Program-made: the position numbers and the translations under genes
Shown: one piece after another, positions 1 to 7,879 of the stretch
Numbering within the stretch: the stretch's first letter is position 1
How the letters are laid out: every line of letters begins with the position of its first letter
Notes under the pieces: generated by a model
The model's database searches: none
What the model was told of the DNA's origin: nothing
The model's input: the letters and a program-made list of their open reading frames with translations, nothing else
Source: an uncultured Clostridia bacterium
Lineage (GTDB): Bacteria; Bacillota; Clostridia; Oscillospirales; Acutalibacteraceae
DNA: 51,264 nt
Reading direction: 5' to 3'
Assembly (NCBI GenBank): GCA_938034875.1
Contig: CALHND010000011.1
Location: 1 to 51,264 of the forward strand

Positions 1-37
1 TTTGTTTTTTGCTGCCCCGTTTCTTGAGCGCCTGATT

Positions 38-66
38 ATAATACCACAACCATCTTACCATGTCAA
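38..66 (-). promoter_or_regulatory. sigma-A promoter reading left out of the window
   Basis: On the minus strand a perfect -35 TTGACA (61-66) is followed after 17 bases by TATTAT (38-43). Transcription would start near base 31 and run off the left edge, so the gene it serves is outside the window. Bases 67-209, upstream of this promoter and downstream of the neighbouring leftward gene, are A/T-rich. They contain an all-A/T inverted repeat around 79-102 (AATCAAA/TTTGATT with flanking T runs) that could be a weak terminator; nothing else is seen there. Confidence 0.7.
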
Positions 67-209
67 CACTTTTTTTAAAAAAATCAAACTTTTTTTGATT
101 AGTTTTTATTAGTACTTTTTTATGAAAATTTAAACATCAATAAGTTGTGTTCAGAGCGGTTTTTGAATCTATATATATTATATAATGTAAGAAATGTATT
201 ATAATCAGA

Positions 210-491
210 TTATGAATTTAGAGATGAATATATGCTAAGCAATATAACAAGGCAAACGATCAGTGCTGCTATTATAATAGTAAGTGAAATATTAATAGAT
301 GCTAAGCTGCTGGTTTGCACAGGTTGCTGCCCGTGGGGCTTAGGTTGTACTTGCTTGCGTTGACCGGTTTTGCCGAACACTCGTGTTCCAGATAAATCAT
401 CGCCGTTATAAATATTAGCGGCATTTCTTTTTGGTCGCGCTTGATCCCTATTTGAATACGTATCTTCATATCGGTCGTTATATCTTGGCAA
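210..491 (-). CDS. small C-terminally membrane-anchored protein, unknown function
   Basis: I do not recognise this protein. The first 60 or so residues are polar and basic (many Arg, Asn, Gln, Asp, Lys), and the last 30 form one hydrophobic helix ending in a short tail, so it is probably a tail-anchored or single-pass membrane protein. The longest frame begins with ATG at 536, but that codon lies inside the -10/-35 region at 527-555 and cannot be in the transcript. I therefore start at the TTG at 491, which has an AAGAG-type Shine-Dalgarno 8 bases upstream; the ATG at 500 is the alternative but has almost no spacer. It is divergent from the LtaS-like gene. That it is a real gene rests on the promoter and the clean hydrophobic tail. 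Confidence 0.55.
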   Translation of the reverse strand: MPRYNDRYEDTYSNRDQARPKRNAANIYNGDDLSGTRVFGKTGQRKQVQPKPHGQQPVQTSSLASINISLTIIIAALIVCLVILLSIYSSLNS

Positions 492-526
492 AACTATCAT
501 CTCTTTTCTGCTCAACTGCGCTGTCA

Positions 527-555
527 ATAATATCATAGTCTTTTAATCGTGTCAA
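527..555 (-). promoter_or_regulatory. sigma-A promoter of the small membrane protein
   Basis: Minus strand TTGACA (550-555), 17-base spacer, TATTAT (527-532). It has the same hexamers and spacing as the promoter at 38-66. It overlaps the first ATG of the downstream frame, so it fixes the real start further in, at 500 or 491. Confidence 0.7.
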
Positions 556-607
556 CGCACTTTAAATCAACTTAACAAAATATTAATTTAATCAACATAT
601 ATAATGT

Positions 608-635
608 TTGCAAAGCCAAAAATTTATGTTATAAT
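608..635 (+). promoter_or_regulatory. promoter of the LtaS-like gene
   Basis: TTGCAA (608-613), 16-base spacer, TATAAT (630-635), giving a start near 642. That is about 15 bases before the GGGAGG Shine-Dalgarno (658-663) and 29 before the TTG start at 671. Confidence 0.55.
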
Positions 636-670
636 ATAAATTTGAAAAAACGTGAAGGGAGGCGCTAATT

Positions 671-2734
671 TTGTTCGAAATAAATCAAAACTGGGACAAC
701 CCGCGTTCAGGTTTCCGAACCATATCGCGCAGCAGTAAAAACAACACCAAACGAATTTCGTTTTTATGGTTTTGGCCAGCAACAATATTTTATTTAGAAC
801 TTATCATGCGTTTGTTTGTTTACACCAGCTCCTTTTTTGGCAAAGGATTGCTGTACATTCTTCTTTTTTCATTTACAGTAGGTACCCTGTTAACTATTTT
901 ATGCACTATGTGGTCACACAAAATTAATCGAAAAGTGACAGTCGGACTTTTGTTAGTAATTTTGTTTTTGTTCGGTTTTCATTATGTTTGCCGATTACAG
1001 TTCCAAACATTTTTTACTCTGTCAGCCGTCGGCATGGCAGGAGATGTAGCTGAATTTTGGAAGGAAGCTCTCGTAGCTATATTCAAGAGCTTACCAGTGC
1101 TCATACTTATGGCAGTGCCAGTTGTATTTTTTATAATATTTGGAAAAAAATACATACCTCCGATACGAACATTACCGAAATTCAAGGTTGTTGGATTGCT
1201 CAGCGTTATTATTGTGCATTTGCTTTGCTACCTTATAATTATGCTGAACACCGGACTGCACTCTGATTCATATTTCTATACATCGGCGCTTTCACCAAAT
1301 GACACTGTTTACCGATTCGGAGTAGTTACTACCATTCGTCTTGATGTGCAACAGCTGATATTTGGTGTGCCCGAAGCCACAGCAGAGCACCCCGTAGGCG
1401 ATAATGTATTAAATGAGCCAAGCCCCGAACCAGAGATTGTATATGAAAATAATGTAATGGACATCGATTTTGCTAATCTGATAGCGAATGAATCAAATTC
1501 AACTATTAAGGATATGCACGAGTATTTCTCAACGGTAACTCCTACAAAGCAAAATGAGTATACCGGCATGTTCAAAGGCAAAAATCTTATTTATCTGACG
1601 CTTGAGGGATTCAGCCCCGAATTTATATCGCCGGAACTGACACCTACATTATATAAGATGTCAACCGAAGGTTTCATATTTGAAAACTACTACAACACTC
1701 TTTGGGGTGGAAGCACTGCTACAGGTGAATACTCCAATGTAACAGGTAATTTCTATAATCAAGCAAGCTGTCTTAAAGATAGCAGTAGCACCTATCAGCC
1801 GTTTGTTTTAGGCAACCAAATGGGTAAAATCGGTTACAAAACTTATGCTTATCACAACAACACTTACACCTATTACAACCGTGACAAGTCGCACCCCAAT
1901 TTTGGTTATTCATACAAAGCCATTGGCAACGGATTGACCGGACTGGAAAGCTGCTGGCCGCGCTCTGACCACGAAATGGCTACACAGTCAATAAATGTTG
2001 ACAACTGGATTAGCGAGAGTCCATTCCATGTATATTACATGACCGTCAGCGGTCACTGCAACTACACATGGAACGGCAACCAAATGTCAACAAAGCATCG
2101 AAATATTACAGAGGGGCTTAATTACAGCGAAAATATTAAGGCGTACATTGCATGCAACTACGAAGTTGAGCTTATGCTGACCGAGCTAGTAAATCAACTT
2201 AGCCAGCGAGGCATCCTGGATGACACAGTCTTTGTTATGACAGCCGATCATTATCCGTACGCGCTTGAAGATGACGAACTTGCAGAGCTGTATAACCTGC
2301 CAGAAAGCCGAATTCGTGACAATTTTGATTTGTACCGCAACGGTCTCATCATTTGGTCGTCATCCATGGAAGAACCAATTAAAGTAACCAAACCATGTTC
2401 TTCAATTGACATCCTTCCCACAGTATCAAATCTTTTTGGCTTGGAATACGACTCCCGTCTAATGATGGGCAAGGATATCATGTCCAACAGTGAGGGTCTT
2501 GTAATACTCAACTGTCTGAACAGCGGCTCCTGGAACTGGATTACGGACAAAGGAAGCTACCGCACATGGACAAAGGAATTTACAATTAATCCCGAGTACG
2601 AGGGTAAGTTTACCCAAGAACAAATTGACGATTATGTTGACTATATTAATAAGGTAGTAAACGCAAAACATGTGTACTCGTTGAAAATACTGGATAAAGA
2701 CTATTACAGTTACGTTTTCCCTGATGAATCATAA
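671..2734 (+). CDS. LtaS-like membrane sulfatase / phosphoglycerol transferase
   Basis: 687 residues. About five transmembrane helices fill residues 35-195, followed by an extracellular alkaline-phosphatase-superfamily (sulfatase) domain from about residue 300. Residues that match the LtaS active-site pattern are Glu312 in the LEGF segment, a threonine nucleophile in the GGSTATGEY segment (Thr349 by alignment) and Asp526-His527 in TADHYPY. In LtaS-family enzymes these bind a metal and transfer glycerol phosphate from phosphatidylglycerol to lipoteichoic acid or other surface glycans. The family assignment is solid, the exact substrate is inferred. The start is TTG with GGGAGG eight bases upstream. 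It is a single-gene unit with its own promoter and a strong terminator. Confidence 0.85.
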   Translation: MFEINQNWDNPRSGFRTISRSSKNNTKRISFLWFWPATIFYLELIMRLFVYTSSFFGKGLLYILLFSFTVGTLLTILCTMWSHKINRKVTVGLLLVILFLFGFHYVCRLQFQTFFTLSAVGMAGDVAEFWKEALVAIFKSLPVLILMAVPVVFFIIFGKKYIPPIRTLPKFKVVGLLSVIIVHLLCYLIIMLNTGLHSDSYFYTSALSPNDTVYRFGVVTTIRLDVQQLIFGVPEATAEHPVGDNVLNEPSPEPEIVYENNVMDIDFANLIANESNSTIKDMHEYFSTVTPTKQNEYTGMFKGKNLIYLTLEGFSPEFISPELTPTLYKMSTEGFIFENYYNTLWGGSTATGEYSNVTGNFYNQASCLKDSSSTYQPFVLGNQMGKIGYKTYAYHNNTYTYYNRDKSHPNFGYSYKAIGNGLTGLESCWPRSDHEMATQSINVDNWISESPFHVYYMTVSGHCNYTWNGNQMSTKHRNITEGLNYSENIKAYIACNYEVELMLTELVNQLSQRGILDDTVFVMTADHYPYALEDDELAELYNLPESRIRDNFDLYRNGLIIWSSSMEEPIKVTKPCSSIDILPTVSNLFGLEYDSRLMMGKDIMSNSEGLVILNCLNSGSWNWITDKGSYRTWTKEFTINPEYEGKFTQEQIDDYVDYINKVVNAKHVYSLKILDKDYYSYVFPDES

Positions 2735-2741
2735 TAAAAAA

Positions 2742-2773
2742 ATCACCGAACTGCAGGTTCGGTGATTTTTTTA
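2742..2773. terminator. bidirectional terminator
   Basis: A 10-bp perfect stem (ATCACCGAAC with GTTCGGTGAT, 2742-2751 and 2757-2766), a 5-base loop and T runs on both strands. It ends the LtaS-like gene on the plus strand and the SPFH/RHH pair on the minus strand. Confidence 0.9.
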
Positions 2774-2774
2774 T

Positions 2775-2978
2775 TTATTCTATATTGATATCAAGCGGTG
2801 AGTCAATTTCATCCGATACGTACTTGCCGTTTTTCTTGCGTTGCTTTACACATTCAGTCAGCAGATATTCAATCTGACCGTTTACCGAACGGAAATCATC
2901 CTCGGCCCACGCGGCAATGGCATTGTACAGCTTAGCCGACAGTCGTAGCGGGACCTGTTTTTTCTGATTGTCCTGCAT
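2775..2978 (-). CDS. Arc-type ribbon-helix-helix protein
   Basis: 67 residues. The N-terminal half (KKQVPLRLSAKLYNAIAAWA, then DDFRSVNGQIEYLLTE) fits a ribbon-helix-helix fold: a short basic beta strand followed by two helices, as in Arc/MetJ repressors. Such proteins bind DNA as dimers of dimers. The ATG follows the stop of the SPFH gene by one base (TAAAATG), so the two are translationally coupled. In other Firmicutes, to my recollection, an SPFH gene and a small RHH gene are also found side by side. It may repress its own operon; a palindrome overlaps that operon's -10 box. It could also be called a toxin-antitoxin antitoxin, but no toxin-like gene is present. Confidence 0.7.
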   Translation of the reverse strand: MQDNQKKQVPLRLSAKLYNAIAAWAEDDFRSVNGQIEYLLTECVKQRKKNGKYVSDEIDSPLDINIE

Positions 2979-2979
2979 T

Positions 2980-3999
2980 TTAATACAGACTTCCCGAATT
3001 TACAACTGGCTGTGCATCATGGTTGCCGCAAAGCACAACAAGCAGATTTGAAACCATAGCCGCCTTACGCTCATCATCCATCTCGATTATTTGGTTTTCA
3101 CTTAGGCGTGCCAACGCCATTTCGACCATTCCGACTGCACCATCTACAATCATTTTTCTGGCATCGATTATAGCCGATGCCTGCTGTCTTTGCAACATTG
3201 CAGCAGCAATTTCGGTAGCATATGCAAGATATGTTATGCGAGCTTCAATGATTTCCAATCCCGCAAACTGTACTTTTTTCTGTATTTCGTCACGAATGCG
3301 CTCAGCGACTATCTCGCTGGAACCACGCAGGCTTCCCTCGTCTGCTATTCCGTCTCCGGTGGTGTCTACATTCTGCGCAACATCATATGGATAAATGCGT
3401 ACAATGTTTCTGAGCGCGGAATCGCACTGTAACGACAGATACTCTTTATAATTATCGACATTAAACACAGCTTTAGCCGTGTCGATTACGCGCCATGTAA
3501 CAGCAATACCAATTTCTATCGGGTTGCCAAGGCAATCGTTGACTTTTTGCCTACTATTATTCAGCGTCATTATTTTAAGCGAAATTTTCTTGTTGACCAT
3601 TGAAATGTTCATTTGTTCACCCATGGCATTCATCACAACGGGTGTTTTATTTGCGCTTTCAACATCGCCACTCTGGTTTAATTTAGTTTTAGCTGCAGGA
3701 TTTACTGCCACGCAAAACGGATTTACAAAATAAAAACCTTCGTCCTTGAGCGAGCCGATATATTTACCAAACAAAGTAAGCACCAACGACTCCTGCGGTT
3801 TTAAAATCTTAAGCCCTAGAATTAAAATCCAACCGAGACTTATCCATAATCCGCATACAATTATTATAGCAATCCCGATAGGTCCGTAAAGCAATGTTCC
3901 GCCCAAAATGAGCCCCGCAATACTTACCAGGTAAACCAAAATAGTGATTAATAGGACTGCCATGCCGTTCTTTTTGTTTTTAAGTACAATTTCATTCAT
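2980..3999 (-). CDS. SPFH/band 7 domain membrane protein
   Basis: 339 residues. Two hydrophobic segments near the N-terminus (about residues 10-60) precede a stomatin/prohibitin-like SPFH domain (about residues 65-290) containing GFYFVNPF and the helix-rich stretch EIQKKVQFAGLEIIEARITY typical of the family. SPFH proteins oligomerise on the membrane and organise microdomains or proteases. I start at ATG 3999 because AAGGGGG sits 8 bases upstream; an in-frame ATG at 4017 overlaps that site and is unlikely. It is co-transcribed with the downstream RHH gene from the promoter at 4029-4057. Confidence 0.8.
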   Translation of the reverse strand: MNEIVLKNKKNGMAVLLITILVYLVSIAGLILGGTLLYGPIGIAIIIVCGLWISLGWILILGLKILKPQESLVLTLFGKYIGSLKDEGFYFVNPFCVAVNPAAKTKLNQSGDVESANKTPVVMNAMGEQMNISMVNKKISLKIMTLNNSRQKVNDCLGNPIEIGIAVTWRVIDTAKAVFNVDNYKEYLSLQCDSALRNIVRIYPYDVAQNVDTTGDGIADEGSLRGSSEIVAERIRDEIQKKVQFAGLEIIEARITYLAYATEIAAAMLQRQQASAIIDARKMIVDGAVGMVEMALARLSENQIIEMDDERKAAMVSNLLVVLCGNHDAQPVVNSGSLY

Positions 4000-4028
4000 G
4001 ACCTTTTCCCCCTTCATGTGATATTAAA

Positions 4029-4057
4029 ATGATATCATATGGATATATAATTGTCAA
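4029..4057 (-). promoter_or_regulatory. promoter of the SPFH-RHH operon with palindrome at -10
   Basis: Minus strand TTGACA (4052-4057), 17 bases, TATCAT (4029-4034). The -10 lies inside the perfect palindrome ATGATATCAT (4029-4038), which continues into further TATA-rich symmetry. A palindrome over the -10 is a sensible operator for the RHH protein encoded in the same operon, but this is inference. Confidence 0.65.
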
Positions 4058-4093
4058 CTGTTTTTAAAAAGCTGTTCAAAATATTTCTATCTT

Positions 4094-4122
4094 TCATATT
4101 TTGTGGTTTTCTTTCATACATT
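4094..4122 (+). promoter_or_regulatory. sigma-E-type sporulation promoter of spoIIID
   Basis: TCATATT (4094-4100), 14-base spacer, CATACATT (4115-4122). This matches the mother-cell sigma-E consensus known from Bacillus (about KMATATT, 13-15 bases, CATACANT). The start would be near 4129, just before the GGGGAG Shine-Dalgarno at 4137-4142. spoIIID is a known sigma-E target in Bacillus subtilis. Confidence 0.7.
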
Positions 4123-4150
4123 TTACTATTCTGTATGGGGAGTTGAGTGT

Positions 4151-4399
4151 ATGAAAGGCGCATTTGAAGAACGAGCAATAGAGCTCGGGGAATATATAAT
4201 TCAATCCGGCGCAACCGTAAGATCAACCGCAAAAGCATTTCACATTTCAAAATCAACAGTACATAAGGATGTTTCTGAACGTCTAAAAATTATAGAGCCG
4301 CAATTATACATAAAAGTGAAAAAAGTACTTGAAACAAATAAAGCCGAACGACACATTCGAGGCGGTATGGCAACAAAAATAAAATATATGAAAAAATAG
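4151..4399 (+). CDS. spoIIID: sporulation transcriptional regulator SpoIIID
   Basis: 82 residues, the usual SpoIIID size. It has the helix-turn-helix (GATVRSTAKAFHISKSTVHK, about residues 21-40) followed by the basic C-terminal region that contacts DNA. SpoIIID is the mother-cell regulator that adjusts the sigma-E regulon and helps switch on sigK. The start at 4151 follows GGGGAG at 8 bases; an upstream ATG at 4103 lies in the promoter and is not used. It is preceded by a sigma-E promoter and followed by a terminator, so it is a single-gene unit. In many clostridia it lies beside spoIIQ and an mreB/mbl gene; here those genes are kilobases away. Confidence 0.92.
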   Translation: MKGAFEERAIELGEYIIQSGATVRSTAKAFHISKSTVHKDVSERLKIIEPQLYIKVKKVLETNKAERHIRGGMATKIKYMKK

Positions 4400-4402
4400 C
4401 AA

Positions 4403-4436
4403 AAACACCGCAGGAAAAACCTGCGGTGTTTATTTT
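4403..4436. terminator. bidirectional terminator between spoIIID and aspS
   Basis: A 12-bp stem (AAACACCGCAGG with CCTGCGGTGTTT, 4403-4414 and 4420-4431), a 5-base A loop, followed by ATTTTT on the plus strand and TTTTTGC on the minus strand. Confidence 0.9.
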
Positions 4437-4446
4437 TGTGCGTTTA

Positions 4447-6240
4447 TTATTCTTCTTTTCCTGTTACAGCAATGGCAAGATCGTTCAGCTGAACAGCATC
4501 AACATAGTCAGGTGCACCGCTCATAAGCTCGCCTGAATTAGCCACCTTCGGGAAGGCAATAACATCGCGAATCGACTCGCAACCGAGCATAAGCATAACG
4601 AGGCGATCAAGTCCGTATGCCATTCCGCCGTGCGGGGGTGCTCCATATTTAAACGCATCAATCAGGAATCCAAAGCGCTGCTGAGCATCCTCTTCTGTAA
4701 ACCCGAGCGCCTTAAACATACGCTGCTGAAGTGATGTGTCATTAATTCTAATAGATCCACCGCCCACCTCGCAGCCGTTAAGTACCATATCGTACGCCTT
4801 AGCCAACACGCTGCCGGGATCTGATTCCAGTTTGTCAATATCCTCATCGCGCGGATGAGTGAATGGGTGATGCATGGCTACATAGCGATTTTCATCTTCG
4901 CTGTACTCAAACAGCGGAAAGTCGCATACCCACAAGAAATTGAATTTATTTGGGTCAATAAGATCAAGACGCTTTGCAATTTCGCAGCGCAATGCGCCAA
5001 GTGCCGCAAATACAACTTTATCCTTTGGATCGGCAACAATCAGAATTACATCATTCTGTTTTGCATCAAGACGATTGTGAATGGCGGCAATCTCCTGCTC
5101 CGAAAGGAATTTTTCATATGATGATGCAACACCGTCGGCAGTAAATCGTGTAAACGCGAGCCCCTTTGCGCCGTAGTCGCGGACAAACTCGGTCAGCTTA
5201 TCAATAACTTTACGAGTGAGCTTGTCGGCTGCATCGGGCACCTTAATTGCGCGAACGGAACCAGTCTCCAAAGCCGAGGAAAATACCTTGAATTCGCAGC
5301 CGCTGAGTATGTCTGAAAGGTCGCACAATTCCAGTCCGAAACGAGTGTCCGGCTTATCCGAACCATAGCGCTCCATAGCTGTTTTGAACGGCATACGCTC
5401 AAACGGAGTGGGAATATCGATTCCCATTGTCTTTTCAAATACATATTTAATGAAGCCCTCGTTAATAGTCATGACATCATCCTGATTTACAAATGACATT
5501 TCGAGGTCTATCTGTGTAAATTCGGGTTGGCGGTCAGCACGCAAATCTTCATCGCGGAAGCAGCGAGCCACCTGCATATATCGGTCAAAACCTGACAGCA
5601 TAAGCAGCTGCTTGTACAGCTGCGGAGACTGCGGTAACGCAAAAAACTTACCGTGATGAACTCGAGACGGCACAAGATAATCGCGTGCGCCTTCGGGAGT
5701 TGATTTTACCATTATAGGAGTCTCAATCTCGACAAAACCGTTATCATCATAGTAATCACGTGCGCATTTTACAACCTTATGACGGAACATAATGGCGTTT
5801 TGCACAGGTGGGCGACGCAAATCGAGGTAGCGGTATTTTAGACGCAGTTCTTCTTTTACATTTGTGCTTTCCAAAATTTCAAACGGAGTTGTATCCGACA
5901 CCGACAGCACCTTAAGCTCGGTTGGTACAATTTCTATATCTCCCGTGGGAATTTCGGTATTTATAGATGAACGCTCTCTAATAACGCCCGATGCTATAAG
6001 AACATACTCAGAACGGATTTGAAACGCCGTATCAAATATTGCTCGGTCGGTGGAATCGTCAAATGCAAGCTGAACAATGCCAGTTCTGTCACGCAGGTCG
6101 ATGAAAATAAGTTGTCCAAGGTCACGCTGACGCTGAACCCAGCCACATACAGTAACAGTGCGGCCGATATCATCCTTACGCAAAGTACCGCAGTAATCAG
6201 TACGCTTCATGTTTCCCATTTTTTCTATATTTAAAGCCAT
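4447..6240 (-). CDS. aspS: aspartyl-tRNA synthetase
   Basis: 597 residues, typical for bacterial AspRS. An N-terminal OB-fold anticodon domain (residues about 15-115, WVQRQRDLGQLIFIDLRDR) leads to the class II core with motif 2 (RCFRDEDLRADRQPEFTQID) and motif 3 (GGMAYGLDRLVMLMLG), with a bacterial GAD insertion in between. It charges tRNA-Asp, possibly also tRNA-Asn if the organism uses the transamidation route; that cannot be told here. The start at 6240 has AGGCGG upstream. It follows hisS by 14 bases and is under the same T-box leader. Confidence 0.97.
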   Translation of the reverse strand: MALNIEKMGNMKRTDYCGTLRKDDIGRTVTVCGWVQRQRDLGQLIFIDLRDRTGIVQLAFDDSTDRAIFDTAFQIRSEYVLIASGVIRERSSINTEIPTGDIEIVPTELKVLSVSDTTPFEILESTNVKEELRLKYRYLDLRRPPVQNAIMFRHKVVKCARDYYDDNGFVEIETPIMVKSTPEGARDYLVPSRVHHGKFFALPQSPQLYKQLLMLSGFDRYMQVARCFRDEDLRADRQPEFTQIDLEMSFVNQDDVMTINEGFIKYVFEKTMGIDIPTPFERMPFKTAMERYGSDKPDTRFGLELCDLSDILSGCEFKVFSSALETGSVRAIKVPDAADKLTRKVIDKLTEFVRDYGAKGLAFTRFTADGVASSYEKFLSEQEIAAIHNRLDAKQNDVILIVADPKDKVVFAALGALRCEIAKRLDLIDPNKFNFLWVCDFPLFEYSEDENRYVAMHHPFTHPRDEDIDKLESDPGSVLAKAYDMVLNGCEVGGGSIRINDTSLQQRMFKALGFTEEDAQQRFGFLIDAFKYGAPPHGGMAYGLDRLVMLMLGCESIRDVIAFPKVANSGELMSGAPDYVDAVQLNDLAIAVTGKEE

Positions 6241-6254
6241 TTTTGTTACCGCCT

Positions 6255-7592
6255 TTATAAATCTAAATTCAGTGTGCCCAACTGTCCGTCAAGGGAATCG
6301 GTCAGTTTGCCAAGCGTGTCGTTTATTGTCATGTCGTATATTGCCGAAACCAGACCATCGGGCAGACTAATTTCTGTCTGTTCGCCTGTTTCCATGCATT
6401 TCAGGTTTGCTTTGCGTGCCGAAATTTCTTCGTCACCAAGCACAACGGTGTATTTTGCGCCAAGTTTATTGGCATATTTCATTTGCGCCTTAAGTCCTCT
6501 GCCAACAATATCGGTTTCTGCAAAAAATCCCTCGTTGCGAAGCATTTTTGCAAGACTTGCTGCCATTACAGCCGCATCATCACCCATTGGTGCAATATAA
6601 ACATCGCACGGCTTAACTTGCGGCATAGCGCAGTTTTGCGCTTCCATTATCATCAGCAGTCGCTCAAGACCGACGGCAAATCCGAGTGCGGGTGTTTTTG
6701 GTCCGCCCATTTGCTCAACCAGTCCGTCATAACGACCACCGCCGCATACGGTAGACTGTGCACCAAGGTCGGATGACACAAATTCAAACACTGTGCGTGT
6801 GTAATAATCAAGTCCTCTAACAATAGTAGGGTTTACGGTGTACTTAATGTCCATTGCGTTAAGGTAAGATTTTGTTTTTTCAAAATGGTCTTTGCAATCG
6901 TCGCAAATGTAATCAAGTACAGTCGGTGCGCCAGCGGCAATATTTTTGCACACAGGCGACTTGCAATCAAGTATTCTCATGGGATTGCGGTCCAGTCTGC
7001 CATGACAGGTTTCGCAAAGCTCACCACTGTGCGATGCAAAATATTCGCGCAAAGCGTCATAAAACTTGGCGCGACATTCAGGACAGCCGATTGAATTAAT
7101 TTCAAGCGACAGATTTTTTATACCGAGCGCTTCAAACGCTGATGCTGCAAGCGAAATAACCTCTGCATCTGCGCTGGGCTGAGCTGCACCGAAGCACTCA
7201 ACACCGAACTGATGAAATTCACGCAAACGCCCTGCTTGCGGTTTTTCATATCGGTAACATGATGTGATATAGCTTACCTTTTGGGGCAAAGCCTCATTAT
7301 GCAGGCCGTGCTCCAAAAATGCGCGTACGGCTCCCGCTGTTCCCTCGGGACGAAGCGTAATCGAGCGTCCACCATTGTCGTTAAATGTGTACATTTCCTT
7401 TTGAACAACGTCAGTGGTGTCTCCTACTGAGCGCACAAACAGCTCGGTATGCTCAAATACCGGTGTGCGTATTTCTTTAAATCCGTGCAGTCGTGCCGTT
7501 TCCAGCAGCACATTTTCAATATGTTGCCAACGATAACTATCGCTTGGCAAAACATCTCCGGTTCCTCTAATTGCTTGTGTTAACAATGCCAT
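6255..7592 (-). CDS. hisS: histidyl-tRNA synthetase
   Basis: 445 residues. Class II synthetase with the HisRS signatures LRPEGTAG (motif 2 region), LDYYTRTVFE (histidine-binding loop) and GGGRYDGL, then a C-terminal anticodon domain from about residue 330. The N-terminus IRGTGDVLP is typical. I start at ATG 7592 with CTGGAG 8 bases upstream; a longer frame to 7634 would run back into the terminator hairpin of the leader. It is first gene of hisS-aspS, regulated by the T-box leader immediately upstream. Confidence 0.97.
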   Translation of the reverse strand: MALLTQAIRGTGDVLPSDSYRWQHIENVLLETARLHGFKEIRTPVFEHTELFVRSVGDTTDVVQKEMYTFNDNGGRSITLRPEGTAGAVRAFLEHGLHNEALPQKVSYITSCYRYEKPQAGRLREFHQFGVECFGAAQPSADAEVISLAASAFEALGIKNLSLEINSIGCPECRAKFYDALREYFASHSGELCETCHGRLDRNPMRILDCKSPVCKNIAAGAPTVLDYICDDCKDHFEKTKSYLNAMDIKYTVNPTIVRGLDYYTRTVFEFVSSDLGAQSTVCGGGRYDGLVEQMGGPKTPALGFAVGLERLLMIMEAQNCAMPQVKPCDVYIAPMGDDAAVMAASLAKMLRNEGFFAETDIVGRGLKAQMKYANKLGAKYTVVLGDEEISARKANLKCMETGEQTEISLPDGLVSAIYDMTINDTLGKLTDSLDGQLGTLNLDL

Positions 7593-7625
7593 ATTTTTTT
7601 CTCCAGTTTTTTTAAAATAATAAAA

Positions 7626-7870
7626 CCCGAACAAGCCCTATCATAAACAAGGCCTGTTCGGGGACGAATAATCATTTTCGCGGTGCCACCCCGATTGACA
7701 AAGATAACCGAAGTCATCCTTTGTCCATCTTAATGTTCCTTAACGCGGAAAACGGGGATAATTCCCGACTCCCGGATGTCTTCTGCAGTCATTATTTTCC
7801 GAAGTGTGCTTTCAGTCACGGCGCACTCTCCCTGTCGGTAATGACAGCATACTACTTCCGTTCGCAGTCT
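7626..7870 (-). promoter_or_regulatory. T-box leader (tRNA-His sensing) upstream of hisS-aspS
   Basis: The minus strand carries the T-box sequence GGGTGGCACCGCG (7679-7691). It is followed by a terminator: CCCGAACAGGCC (from 7662) pairs with GGCTTGTTCGGG (to 7626), then TTTTATTATTTT. Upstream, stem I contains an AGTA internal-loop element (about 7853) opposite a CAC triplet at 7806-7808, which is a His codon and therefore the likely specifier. Uncharged tRNA-His would stabilise the antiterminator and allow hisS-aspS transcription. The leader begins about 10 bases after the mgsA stop; no clear separate promoter was found, so read-through from mgsA is possible. Confidence 0.93.
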
Positions 7871-7879
7871 TTTTCTATT

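Noticed and set aside
2775..3999. Toxin-antitoxin pair (RHH antitoxin with partner)
   Set aside because: The partner is a 339-residue SPFH membrane protein, not a small toxin; gene order and sizes do not fit a classical system.
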